Source: Flavobacterium dankookense
GTDB lineage: Bacteria; Bacteroidota; Bacteroidia; Flavobacteriales; Flavobacteriaceae
Direction of reading: 5' to 3'
NCBI RefSeq assembly: GCF_004362665.1
Contig: NZ_SNXR01000013.1
Span: 124,001-188,000 of the forward strand
Length of the DNA: 64,000 nt
The notes beneath the pieces were generated by a model. The model did no database searches. It was not told the origin of the DNA and saw only the letters and a list, made by a program, of their open reading frames with translations. Shown here piece after piece: positions 25,960 to 35,943 of the stretch. The stretch's first letter is position 1, and every line of letters begins with the position of its first letter. The position numbers and the translations under genes are program-made.

Positions 25960-26436
25960 TTAAAAGGGCACTGGTTTTACTTCTTTTGTGTTAATAGCTG
26001 AAACTTTGTTTTCAGAATTGATTGTCACAAATAGTTCTCGTTTATAGAGTTTCTTTTCATAATCAATAGCATATCTAAAAACGTATTCGTTTAAAAAGGT
26101 GTCATGTTTAACATCAATTAAGTTAATACCGATGAATTTTCCGTTGCGTTGGTTTATTTTTTTGCAGGTAGCAGCAATTTTTTCTACTGTGGCATTTGCA
26201 ATAACTTTATCCGTAGCCTCGGATTTAGAAAAAGCTTTAAATTTTGAAGTTGAGCACGTTTCTAATAATCGTTTACCCAAATCGTAAGCGCGATCCTTTT
26301 TTAGGTTATCAACTTCCGTAGGTTTTAAAATAACAATTTTTTCTTCTATTGGTTTATTATCGCTATCAGATGTTGCTTTTTTACTCTTGCATGATGCGAT
26401 AACCAAAACCATAGCAAGTAAAACTATTTTTTTCAT
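25960..26436 (-). CDS. Lipoprotein of unknown function
   Basis: 158 residues from ATG 26436. The frame extends to 26523, but the extra part would bury the lipoprotein signal. The signal ends I-A-S-C, then a Lys/Ser/Asp linker. The mature part has two cysteines (L-L-E-T-C-S and A-T-C-K-K) that could form a disulfide, and beta-strand-rich C-terminal sequence (Y-V-F-R-Y-A-I-D-Y). I do not recognise the family. Confidence 0.75.
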   Translation of the reverse strand: MKKIVLLAMVLVIASCKSKKATSDSDNKPIEEKIVILKPTEVDNLKKDRAYDLGKRLLETCSTSKFKAFSKSEATDKVIANATVEKIAATCKKINQRNGKFIGINLIDVKHDTFLNEYVFRYAIDYEKKLYKRELFVTINSENKVSAINTKEVKPVPF

Positions 26437-26576
26437 AACGTCATGTTTTGTATTGATAAATTGAATAACGTTAAAGATAGTTTTATAGTATGTGAAAAGT
26501 CGTAAAGTTTTAGATTTTAACATTCCATACTGTTTATTTTAACTCATTTTAATAATAGCAAATAGTCTTTAAACAT

Positions 26577-26605
26577 AAAAAAAGGAACCAAATTTGGTTC
26601 CCTTA
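26577..26605 (-). terminator. Intrinsic terminator of the fused E1 gene
   Basis: Perfect 18-bp palindrome GGAACCAAATTTGGTTCC followed, on the minus strand, by a T run. Confidence 0.8.
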
Positions 26606-26608
26606 TTT

Positions 26609-29014
26609 TTAATATAAACTTGAATATTTTTCAGGCATTGCTTCGTGCATGATGGCGTAAATTTTCTCAAAAACATCTTCAGCTGAAGGTTTTGAAAAAT
26701 AATCACCATCTGTTCCATAAGCTGGTCGATGCGCTTTAGACGCCAACGTTTGTGGTTGACTATCTAAAAACTGATAAGCATTTTGTTCATCAATTACTTG
26801 TTGAAGAATAAAAGCACTTGCACCTCCAGGAACGTCTTCGTCAACAACTAACAATCTATTAGTTTTAGCAACGCTTTTAGCAATATCATGCTTGATGTCA
26901 AACGGTAGAAGCGACTGTGCATCAATTATTTCTACGTCAATACCAATTTCTAAAAGTTCTTTTGCGGCTTGTTCAACTATTCTAAGTGTTGAGCCATAAG
27001 AAACAACTGTAATATCACTTCCTGATTTTATAGTTTCAACAGCTCCAATTGGTGTTTTAAATTCACCCAAATTGGTTGGCATTTTTTCTTTTAATCGATA
27101 ACCGTTTAAACATTCGATTACTAATGCTGGTTCGTCAGTTTCTAACAATGTATTATAAAAACCTGCAGCTTTGGTCATATTTCTTGGTACTAAAACATGA
27201 ATACCTCGAATAGCATTAATTATCATTCCCATTGGCGAACCTGAATGCCAAACACCTTCAAGTCGATGTCCACGAGTTCTAATAATCAAGGGTGATTTTT
27301 GTCTTCCGTGAGTTCTATATTGCAATGTTGCCAAATCATCACTCATAATTTGAATAGCATACAACAAATAATCTAAATATTGAATTTCGGCAATTGGTCG
27401 TAAACCACGCAATGCCATTCCAATTCCTTGACCAAGAATGGTTGCTTCACGAATTCCTGCATCGGCAACACGAAGTTCTCCATATTTTTCTTGCATTCCT
27501 TCGAGACCTTGGTTTACATCACCAATATTTCCAGCATCTTCTCCAAAAATCAAAGCTTCAGGATATTTGCTAAAAATAGCATCAAAGTTATCACGCAATA
27601 CTAAACGAGCATCTACTTCTTCGGCAGTTTCGTCATAGGTTGGAGCTACAGTTGTTGCCGCCAAAACATTTTTGTCTGATTGTGAAAAAAGGTGAGAACT
27701 GAATTTTGGCTGGATTTTTTCTATGTAATTTGTTATCCAACTAGCTAATTTTTCTCTTCCATTTTCGTTTATAACCAAACGCAAAACCTTACGAGCTGTT
27801 GTGATTATATCTTTGCGAATAGGTTCTTTAATCGACGCTAAATCACTAGCTTGTTTTTCAATAAAAACTTTATTTGCACTTGACGAAGCTATTGAATTCA
27901 GCAATGCCACTAATTCGTTTTGTTCCTCTTTTATTGGAGAAACAAACGCATTCCAAGCTGCTTTTTTACCTTCTAAAACTTCTTTTCTTGCAGTTTCATC
28001 AATTTCATCTAATTCTTCAGCTGTTGCCAAATTATTGTCAACTAGCCAATTACGCATTTGTGCTAAACAATCAAATGTTGCTTCCCAAGCCAAGCGTTCG
28101 GCATTTTTATAGCGTTCATGACTTCCAGAAGTCGAATGACCTTGTGGCTGTGTTAATTCGTCAACGTGAATTAAAACAGGAACATGTTCCTCGCGTGCTA
28201 TAGCTGATGCTTTTTCGTAAGTGGCAACTAATGATGGATAATCCCAACCTTTTACCGTTAGAATTTCAAAGCCATTGTTTTCGTTATCACGTTGAAAACC
28301 TTTAAGAATTTCAGAGATACTTTCTTTAGTAGTTTGATATTTTGCATGAACTGAAATACCATATTCATCATCCCAAACACTCATAACCATTGGAACTTGT
28401 AAAACTCCTGCAGCATTAATGGTTTCAAAAAATAATCCTTCGGATGTTGATGCATTTCCAATTGTTCCCCAAGCAACTTCGTTTCCTTCATTAGAAAAAT
28501 TAGTTAGGCTTTCTAAACCACGAACGTTTCTATATATTTTTGAAGCTTGTGCTAATCCTAATAATCTGGGCATTTGTCCTGCTGTAGGTGAAATATCAGC
28601 ACTAGAATTTTTTTGTTCGGTTAGATTTTTCCAATTACCGTTTTCGTCTAACGAATGGGTTGCAAAATGACCACCCATTTGCCTTCCAGCACTCATTGGA
28701 TCAAAATTTAAATCAGTATGACCATACAAACCAGCAAAAAACTGCTCAATAGTTAATTGACCAATCGCCATCATAAAAGTTTGGTCGCGATAATAACCTG
28801 ATCGGAAATCACCGTTTTGAAATGCTTTTGCCAAAGCTAATTGTGGCACTTCTTTTCCATCACCAAAAATTCCAAATTTTGCTTTACCAGTTAAAACTTC
28901 TTTTCGTCCTAACAAACTACATTCGCGGCTAATTCGGGCAATTCTATAATCATTTAAAACTTCGGCTTTAAAATCTTCAAATGTGATTTCGGATTTGAGT
29001 TGTGGTTCAATCAT
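26609..29014 (-). CDS. 2-oxoacid (branched-chain) dehydrogenase E1, alpha-beta fusion
   Basis: 801 residues from ATG 29014; a TTG at 29041 overlaps the promoter. Residues 1-440 are E1-alpha (Y-Y-R-D-Q-T near 75; M-G-G-H near 115) and 460-801 are E1-beta (G-E-D-A-G near 490; H-S-G-S-P; P-G-G-A-S-A near the end). The two chains, normally separate, are one polypeptide, as commonly seen in Bacteroidota. The thiamine-diphosphate motif reads I-G-N-A-S-T-S-E-G instead of the usual G-D-G. It should decarboxylate branched-chain 2-oxoacids and feed E2, giving iso-fatty acid precursors. The gene is monocistronic here; E2 and E3 are not nearby. Confidence 0.88.
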   Translation of the reverse strand: MIEPQLKSEITFEDFKAEVLNDYRIARISRECSLLGRKEVLTGKAKFGIFGDGKEVPQLALAKAFQNGDFRSGYYRDQTFMMAIGQLTIEQFFAGLYGHTDLNFDPMSAGRQMGGHFATHSLDENGNWKNLTEQKNSSADISPTAGQMPRLLGLAQASKIYRNVRGLESLTNFSNEGNEVAWGTIGNASTSEGLFFETINAAGVLQVPMVMSVWDDEYGISVHAKYQTTKESISEILKGFQRDNENNGFEILTVKGWDYPSLVATYEKASAIAREEHVPVLIHVDELTQPQGHSTSGSHERYKNAERLAWEATFDCLAQMRNWLVDNNLATAEELDEIDETARKEVLEGKKAAWNAFVSPIKEEQNELVALLNSIASSSANKVFIEKQASDLASIKEPIRKDIITTARKVLRLVINENGREKLASWITNYIEKIQPKFSSHLFSQSDKNVLAATTVAPTYDETAEEVDARLVLRDNFDAIFSKYPEALIFGEDAGNIGDVNQGLEGMQEKYGELRVADAGIREATILGQGIGMALRGLRPIAEIQYLDYLLYAIQIMSDDLATLQYRTHGRQKSPLIIRTRGHRLEGVWHSGSPMGMIINAIRGIHVLVPRNMTKAAGFYNTLLETDEPALVIECLNGYRLKEKMPTNLGEFKTPIGAVETIKSGSDITVVSYGSTLRIVEQAAKELLEIGIDVEIIDAQSLLPFDIKHDIAKSVAKTNRLLVVDEDVPGGASAFILQQVIDEQNAYQFLDSQPQTLASKAHRPAYGTDGDYFSKPSAEDVFEKIYAIMHEAMPEKYSSLY

Positions 29015-29038
29015 AACTGAATTTATTTCTAGATGTAA

Positions 29039-29046
29039 CAAATTTA
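29039..29046 (-). promoter_or_regulatory. TAnnTTTG -7 element of the fused E1 gene
   Basis: Minus-strand TAAATTTG lies 24 bases before ATG 29014. Confidence 0.5.
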
Positions 29047-29199
29047 GCTAAAAAGAAGTAATAATTATAATTCTTTGAAAAAAATATAATTTAAGTATCG
29101 ATAAGGAATAGGTTGTATATAGCTTTAATTTTATATTTAATTCAATTAAAAGCTGTATTTATAGTAAATAATTTAATTTTAAGGATTGTTTTGCACTTA

Positions 29200-32025
29200 T
29201 TAGAACCATTTTCTTGTAAATAAAGTAACTAGCGCTTCTGGATTAAATGTAATTATAAAACGTATTTTTTCTCCGTAATTTTGTTGACCAACTTCCCAAC
29301 CATTGCTGGAATGAACAGGAAGATAAAGTTCAAAATAATCGGTCACTAAATTTAGGCGAATGCCGCTACCGTAAACAAATTTTGTTGGAATATCTTTATT
29401 CTTAAAAGCACCAAAATCACTGTAAACTTCTATCCAGTTCCAAATGTTACAACTGATATTTGTTGTTGCCATCCAGCGGTTGGCAAAACGAGTTTCGAAA
29501 ACAGATTTAAAAAAACCATCAGAAACAATAGATTGCTGACTAAACAATCCAGTACTTTCGGAACGACCAAGATATTCACTTTCAAATAGATAGTCTGTTG
29601 GTCTGTCCAATCCAAAATCAAAGAAACTTGATTTAGTGTTGTTGTATAAAAATGTTCCAGCAAATAGACGAACATTCAATTGTCTATTATTATTGAATAG
29701 TTTTCGGTATTGTATTTCGCCTTGAAGTTTTCCAAAATCTTTTGCGAATTGTGTTTCAGTTAGAAAATTATAATGGTTTGTTATTTCGGTTCTTCCGTTA
29801 TAATATTTTGCTGAAAAAACAGAATAATTCTCCGTATTTTCTTCTGTCGTAAAATCTGATTTTTCTCTGTCAATAATGGTTTGTTTGACGATGATATTTT
29901 GAGTTTTATTGTCTCTATAATCATCAGGTCGTATTCTAAAATATATTGCGGGCATTAATTTTATATACGCAGCTTCAGGAGCATAATGCAAATAATGTCC
30001 GTTCAGCAAATAGCGAATGTGGTATAAATTACTATCACGATTAAACTGATTGAAGAAAATGGTTCCTCTTCCAGTTAGTTTTTGTGTTTTTGTAGAATAA
30101 CTTGGGTTAACATCAAAAATGAATGGTTTGTCTAAAATGGTTTTGTTATGAAAGCGCATTCCAGGATAAAAACCGTCATAAAGATTAAATTCTAAAGTTG
30201 GAATATAAACGATTTGGTTGTAATTTGGATCTTCTAAATCTTTAAAAAATATAAATTTTATTGGTCTGTTGCTCAATCGGAAACCTTTCAGCGAACGCCA
30301 ATTATTTCTCAGATTAAATTCGGGAACTTCGTTTTTATAATTGATGATTATTTTGTCTGCATTGTTTTTAGAAATAGTATAAATACTGTCTTTTGGTAAA
30401 GCATCAATCCATTTTTTAAATACGATTTCTTTCTTTTTTGTGCCATAAATTGGAATTGGAACATGGGTTTCCGTTTTGTTTTTTAATCGAAAACGAATAC
30501 TGTCATTAGTTTTTGAAACCATGTCAAATTTATAGTCAAATGTTTCTCTTGAGTTGATTATTTTATCAAAAAACCAATCTATTTTTTTTGTAGAATTCTG
30601 TTTTAGAAGTTGTTCAAAATCACTTGAAACACTTTGTTGCTTTAAATTTAGAGAATAAAATTCTGGAATTATTTTGTCGACCAAACCATTTTCAGAATAT
30701 TCATTTAAGTATTTTAAACTCAAACCTGCGCGATATTTTGAAGCGATTTTTTCATTGAATTTTATCAGTTTGTCTTTTGGCATATTTAATGGTTGGTCTA
30801 AATTTTTTCGTGCCATCAGCATATAAAAATAACTGTATTGACCATTAAAATCTAAACTCACTAAGTTGTAACCTCGGAAGATTTTTAATTTTGCTACATT
30901 TCCCATCATAGCAGTTCCAGGATGAAATTCATCAATATATTTCATCATTAAATAAACCTGAATTCCATCATAAATCCAGTTGTCATTCCTTGGATTTAGG
31001 TTGATTGTGCTGTGAATGTAATTGTTCAAATAGGTTTTTAAAAACTTTATTTCATATAGAAATTGATCAGGAAATGGTGCAATAAAAGCTGGAAGCTGAT
31101 TCAAGCCATAAAATGGATTTCTTTCATAATCTGCTTTGGCAACTACTATTTTTTGATTGGGATAATTGCCTAATTTTTCTTGAACCCAATTAGCAATTTT
31201 ATCAATTACAATGGCACGTTGAATGTCATCAACACGTTCATCTCTGAAATTAGTTACAACTTCAATTTTTTCATTTTTAAAACTTTCAAATTCGTTTTTT
31301 GTACCAATTAAGAGTTTAAAAGCTAAACGATTTTTACCTGAAAAATGATATTTTTTTTGATTATTTATTACTTCTGATTTCACTTCATCCAAATCTGAAA
31401 AAGCTTCAAGATTTTGGGTTGTTGTTACATGAAGTTCATAATCACAGACAGCATTAGTAATATCATCAAGGTTGTGATTATTGTTTTTTACAAAACCATG
31501 ATTTTCATATCGAGCTGGCGATAAAAACCAATCTTTTAGATAGATTTTTCCATTGTCGTCATAGCCATATTTTGTAAATTGACCACTTGGAATTTTGACT
31601 GAATAGGTTAGAAGTATTTTGATTTTTTCATTTGGAAAAAGTTTTTCTCTTAATCTAATTTGAATAACATCAGCACTGTTTTCATCACGTTCCCAAGTTA
31701 AAAATGATTTTTCCTCGTTCAGTATAGTAATATTCTCGGTTCTTCCACGTTCTTTCTCGCTAGCAAGATGAAAGCCGCGTTCAAATTCATCAGCAAATCG
31801 CTTTCCAATTTCAGAATTTTTATCGCCATAAGCATTCATCCAATCATTGAGCACGATATTATTTAAAGTATCATTGGTTTGATTGAAAAAAGTCAACTCT
31901 TGAACTACAGAAATCGTTTTATTTTCATGATTGATTTCTGCAATAATATTGCATTGATGTTGTGCCAATGAAATCATTGGCAACAACATAAAACACAGAG
32001 CAACTATTTTGCAAATTGATTTCAA
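29200..32025 (-). CDS. M1-aminopeptidase-like protein with degenerate zinc site fused to a probable outer-membrane beta-barrel
   Basis: 941 residues from TTG 32025. This start yields a clean signal peptide ending I-S-L-A-Q; the frame is open to 32052. Residues 30-450 follow the M1 peptidase layout (N-terminal beta saddle, then helical catalytic part). Where HExxH should be, about residue 337, it reads N-N-Y-I-H, and the third-ligand region reads W-I-Y-D-G-I-Q-V-Y instead of N-E-G-x-A. From about 560 on it is rich in alternating beta strands and ends ...L-F-T-R-K-W-F, an outer-membrane C-terminus. I infer a catalytically dead peptidase-like domain on a barrel. The LOG gene is just upstream. 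Confidence 0.75.
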   Translation of the reverse strand: MKSICKIVALCFMLLPMISLAQHQCNIIAEINHENKTISVVQELTFFNQTNDTLNNIVLNDWMNAYGDKNSEIGKRFADEFERGFHLASEKERGRTENITILNEEKSFLTWERDENSADVIQIRLREKLFPNEKIKILLTYSVKIPSGQFTKYGYDDNGKIYLKDWFLSPARYENHGFVKNNNHNLDDITNAVCDYELHVTTTQNLEAFSDLDEVKSEVINNQKKYHFSGKNRLAFKLLIGTKNEFESFKNEKIEVVTNFRDERVDDIQRAIVIDKIANWVQEKLGNYPNQKIVVAKADYERNPFYGLNQLPAFIAPFPDQFLYEIKFLKTYLNNYIHSTINLNPRNDNWIYDGIQVYLMMKYIDEFHPGTAMMGNVAKLKIFRGYNLVSLDFNGQYSYFYMLMARKNLDQPLNMPKDKLIKFNEKIASKYRAGLSLKYLNEYSENGLVDKIIPEFYSLNLKQQSVSSDFEQLLKQNSTKKIDWFFDKIINSRETFDYKFDMVSKTNDSIRFRLKNKTETHVPIPIYGTKKKEIVFKKWIDALPKDSIYTISKNNADKIIINYKNEVPEFNLRNNWRSLKGFRLSNRPIKFIFFKDLEDPNYNQIVYIPTLEFNLYDGFYPGMRFHNKTILDKPFIFDVNPSYSTKTQKLTGRGTIFFNQFNRDSNLYHIRYLLNGHYLHYAPEAAYIKLMPAIYFRIRPDDYRDNKTQNIIVKQTIIDREKSDFTTEENTENYSVFSAKYYNGRTEITNHYNFLTETQFAKDFGKLQGEIQYRKLFNNNRQLNVRLFAGTFLYNNTKSSFFDFGLDRPTDYLFESEYLGRSESTGLFSQQSIVSDGFFKSVFETRFANRWMATTNISCNIWNWIEVYSDFGAFKNKDIPTKFVYGSGIRLNLVTDYFELYLPVHSSNGWEVGQQNYGEKIRFIITFNPEALVTLFTRKWF

Positions 32026-32079
32026 AAAAAGACGTTTTAAATGTAGATGCAAAATATTGGATTTGGTTTCAAAAGAAAC

Positions 32080-32805
32080 TTAAAAATTCGGACTTAAATT
32101 GTATTTTTTATAGAAATTATCCAAAGCTTCAACCACTTCGTCTTCGGTATCTACAATTTTTATCAAATTCATATCGTCAGGACTAACTGTTTTTTCTTGG
32201 TCAATTAGAACATTTTTCACCCATTCGATTAAACCTGACCAAAATTGGGTTCCAACAAGTATGATTGGAAATTTCCCGATTTTTTTGGTTTGAATTAATG
32301 TGATAGCTTCGAATAATTCATCCAAAGTTCCAAAACCACCAGGCATTACAACAAAACCTTGTGAATATTTTACAAACATAACTTTACGAACAAAAAAATA
32401 GTCAAAATTTAGATTTTTGTCTTTATCAATATAAGGATTGAAATGTTGTTCAAAAGGTAATTCGATATTCAATCCAACGGAAGTTCCACCGCCATTATGA
32501 GCACCTTTATTTCCAGCTTCCATAATTCCTGGTCCGCCGCCAGTAATTACACCATAGCCAGCTTTACTAATTTTATAAGCGATTTTTTCCGCTAGCAAAT
32601 AATATTTGTCGTCTGGTTTTGTTCTTGCCGAGCCAAAAATAGAAACGCATGGACCAATTCGTGCCATCGATTCATATCCATTCACAAATTCAGACATAAT
32701 TTTAAAAATTGCCCAAGAATCGTTTGTTCTTATTTCATTCCAAGTTTTTTGTTTTAGTTTTTCTTGGATTTTATCATCATCATTTTCGTATTTCTCTAAT
32801 GCCAT
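32080..32805 (-). CDS. LOG-family (TIGR00730) nucleotide phosphoribohydrolase
   Basis: 241 residues of Rossmann fold. G-G-G-P-G-I-M-E-A and P-G-G-F-G-T-L-D-E are the LOG signatures, including the catalytic Glu. F-G-S-A-R precedes them. Family enzymes cleave ribose 5-phosphate from nucleoside monophosphates, classically cytokinin nucleotides; in this group the role is more likely nucleotide salvage or turnover. It lies upstream of the M1-like gene on the same strand and may share its message. Confidence 0.88.
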   Translation of the reverse strand: MALEKYENDDDKIQEKLKQKTWNEIRTNDSWAIFKIMSEFVNGYESMARIGPCVSIFGSARTKPDDKYYLLAEKIAYKISKAGYGVITGGGPGIMEAGNKGAHNGGGTSVGLNIELPFEQHFNPYIDKDKNLNFDYFFVRKVMFVKYSQGFVVMPGGFGTLDELFEAITLIQTKKIGKFPIILVGTQFWSGLIEWVKNVLIDQEKTVSPDDMNLIKIVDTEDEVVEALDNFYKKYNLSPNF

Positions 32806-32819
32806 AGTAATAAATTTTA

Positions 32820-32999
32820 TTTTTTTTTGGAGCTATTTACTTCGTCAGTTCGCTCTTTTGGAGCTCGTGTCCAGCTTTCCATTACAATCTTTTTTATTGT
32901 TTTTGTAACGTTTATTGCATCCCGAAGTTTCGGGAAAGACGTCTTTCAAAAAAACAATAAAAAAGGATTTCCATTGCAATCTGGGCTAAAAACAGCCTG
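32820..32999. repeat. Intergenic long imperfect dyad element
   Basis: The 194-base space between uvrA and the LOG gene holds no gene. At its core is CCCGAAGTTTCGGG (32921-32934). Outside it, ATTACAATCTTTTTTATTG (from 32881) is mirrored by CAATAAAAAAGGATTTCCATTG with a small insertion, so the region could fold into a long hairpin. GGAGCT occurs twice near 32828 and 32869. It looks like a dispersed intergenic repeat of the kind seen in Flavobacteria, but only one copy is in this window. Confidence 0.5.
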
Positions 33000-35831
33000 C
33001 TAATTTAGTTCTTTTTTTAAAAATTGCGCTGTATAGCTTTTCTTATTCTTTATGATTTCTTCTGGAGTTCCTTTTGCAACAACTTCTCCACCAGCTTTTC
33101 CACCTTCTGGACCAATGTCAATAATATAATCTGCTAATTTAATTACGTCCATATTATGTTCGATAATCAAAACTGTATTTCCTTTTTCTACCAATTTATT
33201 AATTACATCCATCAAAACCCGAATATCTTCAAAATGCAAACCAGTTGTTGGTTCATCCATAATGTAGAATGTATTTCCCGTATCTTTTTTAGATAATTCA
33301 GTCGCCAATTTGATACGTTGTGCTTCACCACCAGAAAGTGTTGTACTTTGTTGTCCAAGCGTGATGTAACCCAATCCAACATCCTGAATGGTTTTTACTT
33401 TTCGGTAAATCTTGGGTATGTTTTCAAAAAATGGAACGGCTTCGTCAACTGTCATATTCAACACATCTGAAATGGATTTTCCTTTGTATCTGATTTCCAA
33501 AGTTTCCCGATTAAAACGTTTTCCTTGACACGTTTCACATTCTACATAAACATCAGGTAAAAAACTCATTTCTATTGTTCTAACTCCTGAACCTTCGCAA
33601 GTTTCGCATCGTCCGCCAGAAACATTAAAACTAAATCGACCAGCTTTATAACCGCGAATCATAGCTTCTGGTGTTTGTGTGTACAAACTTCTAATTTCCG
33701 AAAAAACATCAGTATAAGTCGCAGGATTGCTTCTTGGAGTTCTTCCAATTGGACTTTGGTCAATGTCAATCACTTTATCAATGTGCTCCAAACCTTCAAT
33801 TTTTTTGAAAGGCATTGGTTTTTTTACTGCATTAAAGAAATATTCGTTCAAAATAGGGTAAAGGGTTTCATTAATTAAAGTTGATTTTCCACTTCCCGAA
33901 ACTCCAGTAACGCAAATCAATTTTCCTAAAGGAAATTCTACCGAAACATTTTTTAAGTTATTTCCAGTTGCACCAGTTAATTTCAGCGTTTTTCCGTTGC
34001 CTTCACGACGTTTTTTTGGAACTTCAATCTGCATTTTTCCATTCATAAACTGCGCCGTAATGGTGTTCTCTTTCAGCAATGCTGTTGGTGTGCCAATACT
34101 AATGATTTCTCCACCAAATTTCCCAGCTTTTGGACCAATATCAATAACATAATCCGCTCGTTCAATCATGTCTTTATCGTGTTCTACTACCAAAACAGAA
34201 TTGCCAATATCACGAAGATTTTCTAATGAATTAATCAATCTTTCGTTATCTCGTTGATGTAATCCTATACTTGGTTCGTCCAAAATATAAAGTACACCAA
34301 CCAGTTGTGAGCCAATTTGAGTAGCCAATCGAATACGTTGTGCTTCACCACCCGAAAGCGATTTTGAACTTCTGTGTAAAGACAAATAATTCAAACCAAC
34401 ATCCATCAAAAACTGCAATCTCGATTTGATTTCTTTTAGAATTTCGGTTGCAATAGTAATTTGTTTTTCAGATAATTTTCCATCCAAATTTTGAAACCAA
34501 TCAATCAGTTCAGAAATATCCATTGTAGATAAATCGGCTATATTTTTTTCATTGATTTTGAAATACAAAGCTTCTTTTTTCAATCTGGAACCGTGACAAT
34601 CTGGACAGGCAATTTCGTCCATGAATTCTTTAGCCCAACGTTTTAAAGAGGTTGAATTGCTTTCGTCATATTGATTTTTGATGAAATTGGCAATACCTTC
34701 AAATTCAATTTTATAATCTTTCGTTACGCCTGCAGCTTCTGATTTTACAGAGAATTTTTCGTTTCCACCGTTCATAATCATTTCCATCGCTTCGGCAGGA
34801 ATAGTTTCGATAGCATCGTTTAATGTAAAGCCAAACTTTTCGCCAATGATTTCTAATTGCTTAAAAATCCAAGATGATTTGTATTCGCCAAGTGGCGCAA
34901 AACCACCAGCTTTTATGGATAATTTTGGATTTGGAATAATCTTTTTTTCGTTGATTTGGTTAATTGTTCCCAAACCATTACAGCTATCGCAAGCACCTTT
35001 GGGCGAATTGAACGAAAAATTATTCGGTTCTGGATTTGGATAGGAAATCCCGGTAGTTGGACACATCAGCGTTCGACTGAAATAGCGAACTTCATTGCTG
35101 CCATGTTCGATAACCATCATAATATTTTCGCCATGATACATTGCGGTTTTGATGCTTTCTGCCAAACGTTTATCCGTATCTTCATTGTTACTGATTTCCA
35201 TTCGGTCAACCACAATTTCGATATCGTGTGTTTTGTATCGGTCGAGTTTCATACCGGAAACCAAATCCTGAATTTCGCCATTTACACGAACTTTTACAAA
35301 TCCTTGTTTGGTAATTTGCTGAAAAAGTTCTGCATAATGACCTTTTCTGGCACGAATGACTGGAGCTAAAATATTAATTCGTTTTCCGTTGAAAGTTTCT
35401 TTAATCAAACCTTGTATTTGCTCATCTGAATAAGAAACCATTTTTTCACCTGTGTTGTAACTGTATGCATCGGCAGCACGAGCAAAAAGTAATCGCAAGA
35501 AATCATAAATTTCAGTTATAGTTCCAACGGTCGAGCGAGGTGATTTGCTCGTTGTTTTTTGTTCAATAGCAATTACTGGAGAAAGTCCGTCGATTTTATC
35601 CACATCAGGTCGTTCCAATCCACCGAGAAATTGACGCGCATAAGCCGAAAAAGTTTCAATATATCTACGTTGACCTTCGGCATATATCGTGTCAAAAGCC
35701 AAAGATGATTTTCCCGAGCCCGACAAACCAGTAATTACGACTAGTTTTTCGCGTGGAATTGTAACATCAATATTTTTTAAATTATGAGCTCTTGCTCCAA
35801 TAACTTCGATAAATTCGTCTTGATTTTGCAT
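33000..35831 (-). CDS. uvrA: Excinuclease ABC subunit A
   Basis: 943 residues, full length. Two ABC ATPase modules are visible: Walker [10 protein letters not shown] near residue 35 and G-V-S-G-S-G-K-S-T near 645, and signatures L-S-G-G-E-A-Q-R-I in each half. Zinc-binding pairs C-x2-C are at C-D-S-C-N-G, C-P-D-C-H-G and C-E-T-C-E-G / C-E-T-C-Q-G. It recognises bulky DNA lesions with UvrB in nucleotide excision repair. A TAnnTTTG element 17 bases upstream starts a probably single-gene transcript. Confidence 0.96.
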   Translation of the reverse strand: MQNQDEFIEVIGARAHNLKNIDVTIPREKLVVITGLSGSGKSSLAFDTIYAEGQRRYIETFSAYARQFLGGLERPDVDKIDGLSPVIAIEQKTTSKSPRSTVGTITEIYDFLRLLFARAADAYSYNTGEKMVSYSDEQIQGLIKETFNGKRINILAPVIRARKGHYAELFQQITKQGFVKVRVNGEIQDLVSGMKLDRYKTHDIEIVVDRMEISNNEDTDKRLAESIKTAMYHGENIMMVIEHGSNEVRYFSRTLMCPTTGISYPNPEPNNFSFNSPKGACDSCNGLGTINQINEKKIIPNPKLSIKAGGFAPLGEYKSSWIFKQLEIIGEKFGFTLNDAIETIPAEAMEMIMNGGNEKFSVKSEAAGVTKDYKIEFEGIANFIKNQYDESNSTSLKRWAKEFMDEIACPDCHGSRLKKEALYFKINEKNIADLSTMDISELIDWFQNLDGKLSEKQITIATEILKEIKSRLQFLMDVGLNYLSLHRSSKSLSGGEAQRIRLATQIGSQLVGVLYILDEPSIGLHQRDNERLINSLENLRDIGNSVLVVEHDKDMIERADYVIDIGPKAGKFGGEIISIGTPTALLKENTITAQFMNGKMQIEVPKKRREGNGKTLKLTGATGNNLKNVSVEFPLGKLICVTGVSGSGKSTLINETLYPILNEYFFNAVKKPMPFKKIEGLEHIDKVIDIDQSPIGRTPRSNPATYTDVFSEIRSLYTQTPEAMIRGYKAGRFSFNVSGGRCETCEGSGVRTIEMSFLPDVYVECETCQGKRFNRETLEIRYKGKSISDVLNMTVDEAVPFFENIPKIYRKVKTIQDVGLGYITLGQQSTTLSGGEAQRIKLATELSKKDTGNTFYIMDEPTTGLHFEDIRVLMDVINKLVEKGNTVLIIEHNMDVIKLADYIIDIGPEGGKAGGEVVAKGTPEEIIKNKKSYTAQFLKKELN

Positions 35832-35848
35832 AAAATAGTGCTGAAACG

Positions 35849-35856
35849 CAAAAGTA
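35849..35856 (-). promoter_or_regulatory. TAnnTTTG -7 element of uvrA
   Basis: Minus-strand TACTTTTG lies 17 bases before the ATG. I saw no LexA-like operator next to it. Confidence 0.5.
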
Positions 35857-35911
35857 CTTTTTTTAACTCAAAATTCATTATAACGTTTGACAAGAATTTG
35901 TTAAAGAATTT

Positions 35912-35919
35912 TATATTTG
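35912..35919 (+). promoter_or_regulatory. TAnnTTTG -7 element for the 173-residue protein gene
   Basis: TATATTTG lies 24 bases before the ATG at 35944. TTTG at 35886-35889 is a possible -33 (22 bases). Confidence 0.5.
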
Positions 35920-35943
35920 GGAAAATTTTAAAAAAACAAAATA

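Noticed and set aside
27438-28670. Several 66-109 residue plus-strand frames inside the E1 gene
   Set aside because: They are antisense to strongly conserved enzyme sequence.
34846-35369. Plus-strand frames of 65-137 residues inside uvrA
   Set aside because: They are antisense shadows; UvrA covers the region with conserved zinc-finger and ATPase motifs.
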